Assembly: GCA_016858145.1 (NCBI GenBank)
Contig: JAEHOE010000019.1
Location: 62,001-126,000, forward strand
Length of the DNA: 64,000 bases
Direction of reading: 5' to 3'
From: Edaphochlamys debaryana
Taxonomy: Eukaryota; Chlorophyta; Chlorophyceae; Chlamydomonadales
Made by a program: the position numbers and the translations under genes. Of this stretch, positions 61,277 through 64,000 are shown one piece after another. Under the pieces are notes generated by a model that saw only the letters and a list, made by a program, of their open reading frames with translations, was not told the origin of the DNA and did no database searches. Position 1 is the stretch's first letter, and each line of letters begins with the position of its first letter.

Positions 61277-63934
61277 ATGGCGCCCGCCGGCCATGCGCAA
61301 GGCGCGGCGCCCAGGAACCTGCCTGGGCACCAGGCGCTAGCAATGCTGCAGTCAGCCTCCCGGGAGCTCCGAGGTGAGGGCTTCGGAAGGGCGGTACAGG
61401 GTGGCCGGGGGTCGCGACCGCCGCCCTTCCCGTCCGCCGCGCCCCAGGCCCCGCTTCGCTGTTGGCAGGGTCATGGGCATGGGCACGTGGTGGCAGCCGG
61501 GCGGCCCTCAGAGCCCAACGCCTCCACCACGTTCCCCCAGAGCTGGACGTGGGATCCTCCGTAGACCGAGTGCCCCTCTCAGAGCTGACGGTGGGGCGGA
61601 GGGCAACAGGGGGGGCCCGTGCCGGTCGCCTTGGGAACCATGCCGCCAGTGCTCATATCGTGAAGGGCCCCCAGAGTCCGGACACGAAGCCCCTTCGCGA
61701 CCCTGGGACTCGGTCCCTTGGGGGCCCTCCTGTAGCCTCTGGTCCAGTGCCGTCCACGTCGCAGCCTCGGTGGTGTCAAGCACCGCCCCTGCACTCACCT
61801 CTCTCAACGACTTGCGGTCACCCCCATCCCCCACGCCTCCAGCCCATGCGCTTCGCGACCGAGTACGTGCAGCGCAACAAACCCGTCATCATCACGGGTA
61901 GGGGGGGCTGAGGTTGGGGGTGGGGTCTTAACCCTGTGCCGGGCACCCAGGCGGAATCGTGCTACGTCTACGGCTCAGCCACGTGGCCCGCCCCTGACCC
62001 CATCCTACTGGGCTGGGGTGTCGACTGGGCGGGTGCAAGTGCCCCCCCCCCTCGTGAGCCCTGTGCTGGGCACCTGGGCGGTACCGCTCCATGGTACCCT
62101 CCTTGGGAGCCGCAGTCTTAGCCACGTGCCCCCCCCGGGACCCCATCCCCCCCTCCCGTCCCCCCCCCCCCCAGGCGCCATCGAAGCCTGGCCCGCGCTG
62201 CGGCTGTGGGGCGAGCGCTACCTGACCGCCCACCCCGCCGCGGAGCTGGAGGTGACGGTGGATGTGACGCCCAACGGCCGGGGGGACGCCATCACGGCTG
62301 CGGGTGGGCCCTCGAGGTCCCGGGGGGTCCCGGGGGGCGGGCCGTTGGTGAGGGGGTCCCCTCGAGGTCCCGGGGGGCGGGCCGTTGGCGAGGGGGTCGT
62401 TACGTGCACAGCCGGGCACGGGGCAGGCACGGGGTGAGGAGCACGTGCCAGACCCCTTCCCTCCTCCCGGACGCCTCATCGTGACCTTCAGCTGGAGTTG
62501 ACCGCGGCTTAACCTCTTTCCTTCGCCGCCGCAGCCGACCCAGCCACCGGCGCCCTGGACCGCTGGTTCGTGACCCCCCACGAGCGGCGCATGCGGCTAC
62601 CGGAGTTCTTCCGCCTCATGAGGGTGGGGGGGTGGGGCCGCGGGGGTGGGGGGATTCTGGGTTGCCAAAGAGGCTCCCATGATATAAGACCGTGGGGGTG
62701 TGCGCGGTGCGTGGGAGATGCGCAGCTCCTCAGGCGCTCCGTAACGCCTGCGTGCGTGCTGATGCTCGTAGGAGACACGAGCGCGAGAGCGGCGGCAGAA
62801 ACCCGGCGAGATGCCACGTGAGGTGCCGTACATGCAGGTAGGTGCCGTACGCCGTACCGGTACGCTCGCACCTTGATGCGAGCATTGCGCGATGCCAGAA
62901 GGCTGTCCTGTCGCGGCCCTAGGCCACCACCCATCTCTGCAGCTCTCGATACCGCTCACATCCCGCCTCTGGGCTCCCGCCTTGCACCCCCCAATCCCAA
63001 CCCCAGCACCAGAACAGCAACCTGACGGAGGAGCTGGCGGCGCTGCTGGCGGACATCGCCCCGGGGCTGCCCTGGGCGGAGGAGGTCTTCGGGGGCCCGC
63101 CCGAGGTGGGCTACCCGGGGGGTGCACACGGGGGGCACAGGAAGTCAGGATGGGAGCGATGCAGGGGGGCAGCGGCTCAGCGGCCCACCTGCAGTGACTT
63201 CCCCCTGACTTCCCTCCCCCCCAGGCCACCAACCTGTGGATCGGCGACGCCCGCAGCACCACCTCCTTCCACAAGGGTGGGGCTCTGGGGGCCAGGGCCG
63301 GGAGGGGCGGGTGTTTCGCGCCAAGCGCCCTCGCCCCACCGCCATCGTGCAGCTGAACCTGTGCCCTGGTCCCACCCCCAGGGCGCCACAGACCCGGTGG
63401 AGCAGGGCCCCGGCCTCTAGTGGAGTTCTGCAGTGCCGCTCTTGCTTCACACAACACCAGTTCAGGTCTCCCGACAACTGCCCCAGATCACCCCTCCTCC
63501 CCGCGCCCCGACCCGTCCCACCCGTCCCCCTCCAGACCACTACGAGAACCTCTACGCCGTCATCCGCGGCACCAAGGTCTTCACGCTGCTGCCCCCATGC
63601 GACGCATTCCGCATGTACCTGGTGGGCAAGGGGGTGGTGGTGTGCGGCAGGACAGTTGGTACCTGTGTGTTGGGGATGGCAGGGTCACCCCCTCACCCCC
63701 CACCACCCCTGCCGCCCCAACCCGCCCTGCCCCCAGGAGCGCTGCCCCGCTGCCAGCTACCTACCCCGCTGCGAGGTGCCGCCCGGGGCGCAGTGGCGGG
63801 AGGTGTCCCCGGAGCCGGGCCGGGCGCCGGGGGCGGCGGGGCGACACGGGGAGCAGGGGGCCGCGGAGGAGGCGGTGGCAGCAGGCCAGGACGAGGCGGC
63901 GGCCGACGAGCGGCGGTTGGTGGCGGTCCTGCAG
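61277..63934 (+). CDS. JMJD7: JMJD7-like JmjC hydroxylase, 3' end beyond window
   Basis: Predicted Fe(II)/2-oxoglutarate-dependent oxygenase. JMJD7 in animals hydroxylates a lysine of the DRG GTPases (family knowledge). Exons in phase: 61277-61373, 61541-61590, 61843-61897, 62175-62303, 62535-62623, 63013-63105, 63225-63276, 63536-63621 and 63737-63934, 283 residues so far, ending at a GTGGGC donor; the remaining exons are off the window. Seen: ATEYVQRNKPVIITGAIEAW, WFVTPHERRMRLPEFFRLM, ATNLWIGDARSTTSFHK then DHYENLYAVIRGTKVFTLLP, and AASYLPRCEVPPG. His187 and Asp189 (HKD) are the first two iron ligands; the codons straddle the intron after 63276. The second His should lie outside the window. 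The 63737 exon carries an Ala/Gly/Glu insert absent from the animal protein. Start ATG 61277 is the first in frame. Confidence 0.92.
62311..62400. repeat. Tandem GC-rich repeat in a JMJD7 intron
   Basis: Two copies of a ~40-50 bp unit starting CCTCGAGGTCCCGGGGGG and ending GGCGGGCCGTTGG-GAGGGGGTC, within the intron after the exon ending at 62303. Confidence 0.75.
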
Positions 63935-64000
63935 GTGGGCCCGGGAGCGCTGTAGACACGTGCTGGACTGCCGAGCCGGCTTGGAAGGCGTCGAGAGGGG

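Overview
The window looks like nuclear DNA of a chlamydomonadalean green alga (Chlamydomonas/Volvox relatives). The reasons are very high GC, intron-dense genes with GTGAG/GTGGG donors, long Ala/Gly/Pro low-complexity tracts, and plant- or algal-type members of several families: a plant-type K-channel beta-subunit reductase, a DUF4202 protein, and a giant beta-helix plus channel-like membrane protein of a kind I recall from Chlamydomonas. This is inferred from protein content and base composition; no marker gene fixes the species.

Layout. (1) 1-1152 has no recognisable gene. (2) 1153-11929 is a cluster of non-LTR (L1-like) retrotransposon sequence. Three head-to-tail ~1 kb units are followed by an intact two-ORF element (ORF1 gag-like, ORF2 APE endonuclease + reverse transcriptase + CxC..HH..C knuckle). 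Then come a fourth unit split by a 513-bp insertion with a 7-bp target duplication, and a 5'-truncated tail. Every unit ends with the same ~145-bp 3' tail as the autonomous element, so the ~1 kb units look like non-autonomous partners. (3) 12691-31146, minus strand, is one giant spliced gene. It has a signal peptide, a Pmp-like beta-helix ectodomain, a Cys-rich/EGF-like stalk and a multi-pass TRP-like membrane domain with a polyQ-containing cytosolic insert. (4) 32939-52111, minus strand, is a second giant gene, a SEN1/senataxin superfamily 1 helicase with the Sen1 N-terminal domain, a SUMO-interaction-like motif and a long Arg/Glu-rich tail. A small tRNA-derived SINE-like insertion with a 26-bp target duplication sits in one intron. 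(5) 54217-57396, minus, is an aldo/keto reductase of the Kv-beta/KAB1 type in 11 exons (333 aa), head-to-head with (6) 57680-59646, plus, a DUF4202 protein in 6 exons (312 aa). (7) About 60350-60913, minus, is a GIY-YIG nuclease-domain ORF with an N-terminal hydrophobic segment; a ~125-bp dispersed repeat near it is also found at 53.55 kb. (8) 61277 to the window end, plus, is a JMJD7-like JmjC hydroxylase cut by the window edge.

The cellular genes are not an evident pathway: RNA/DNA helicase, membrane receptor/channel, redox enzyme, DUF protein and protein hydroxylase look like ordinary neighbours. The most unusual part is the retrotransposon array: shared 3' tails, a covarying double hairpin at unit starts, and substitutions in reverse-transcriptase motifs A and B of the otherwise open ORF2.
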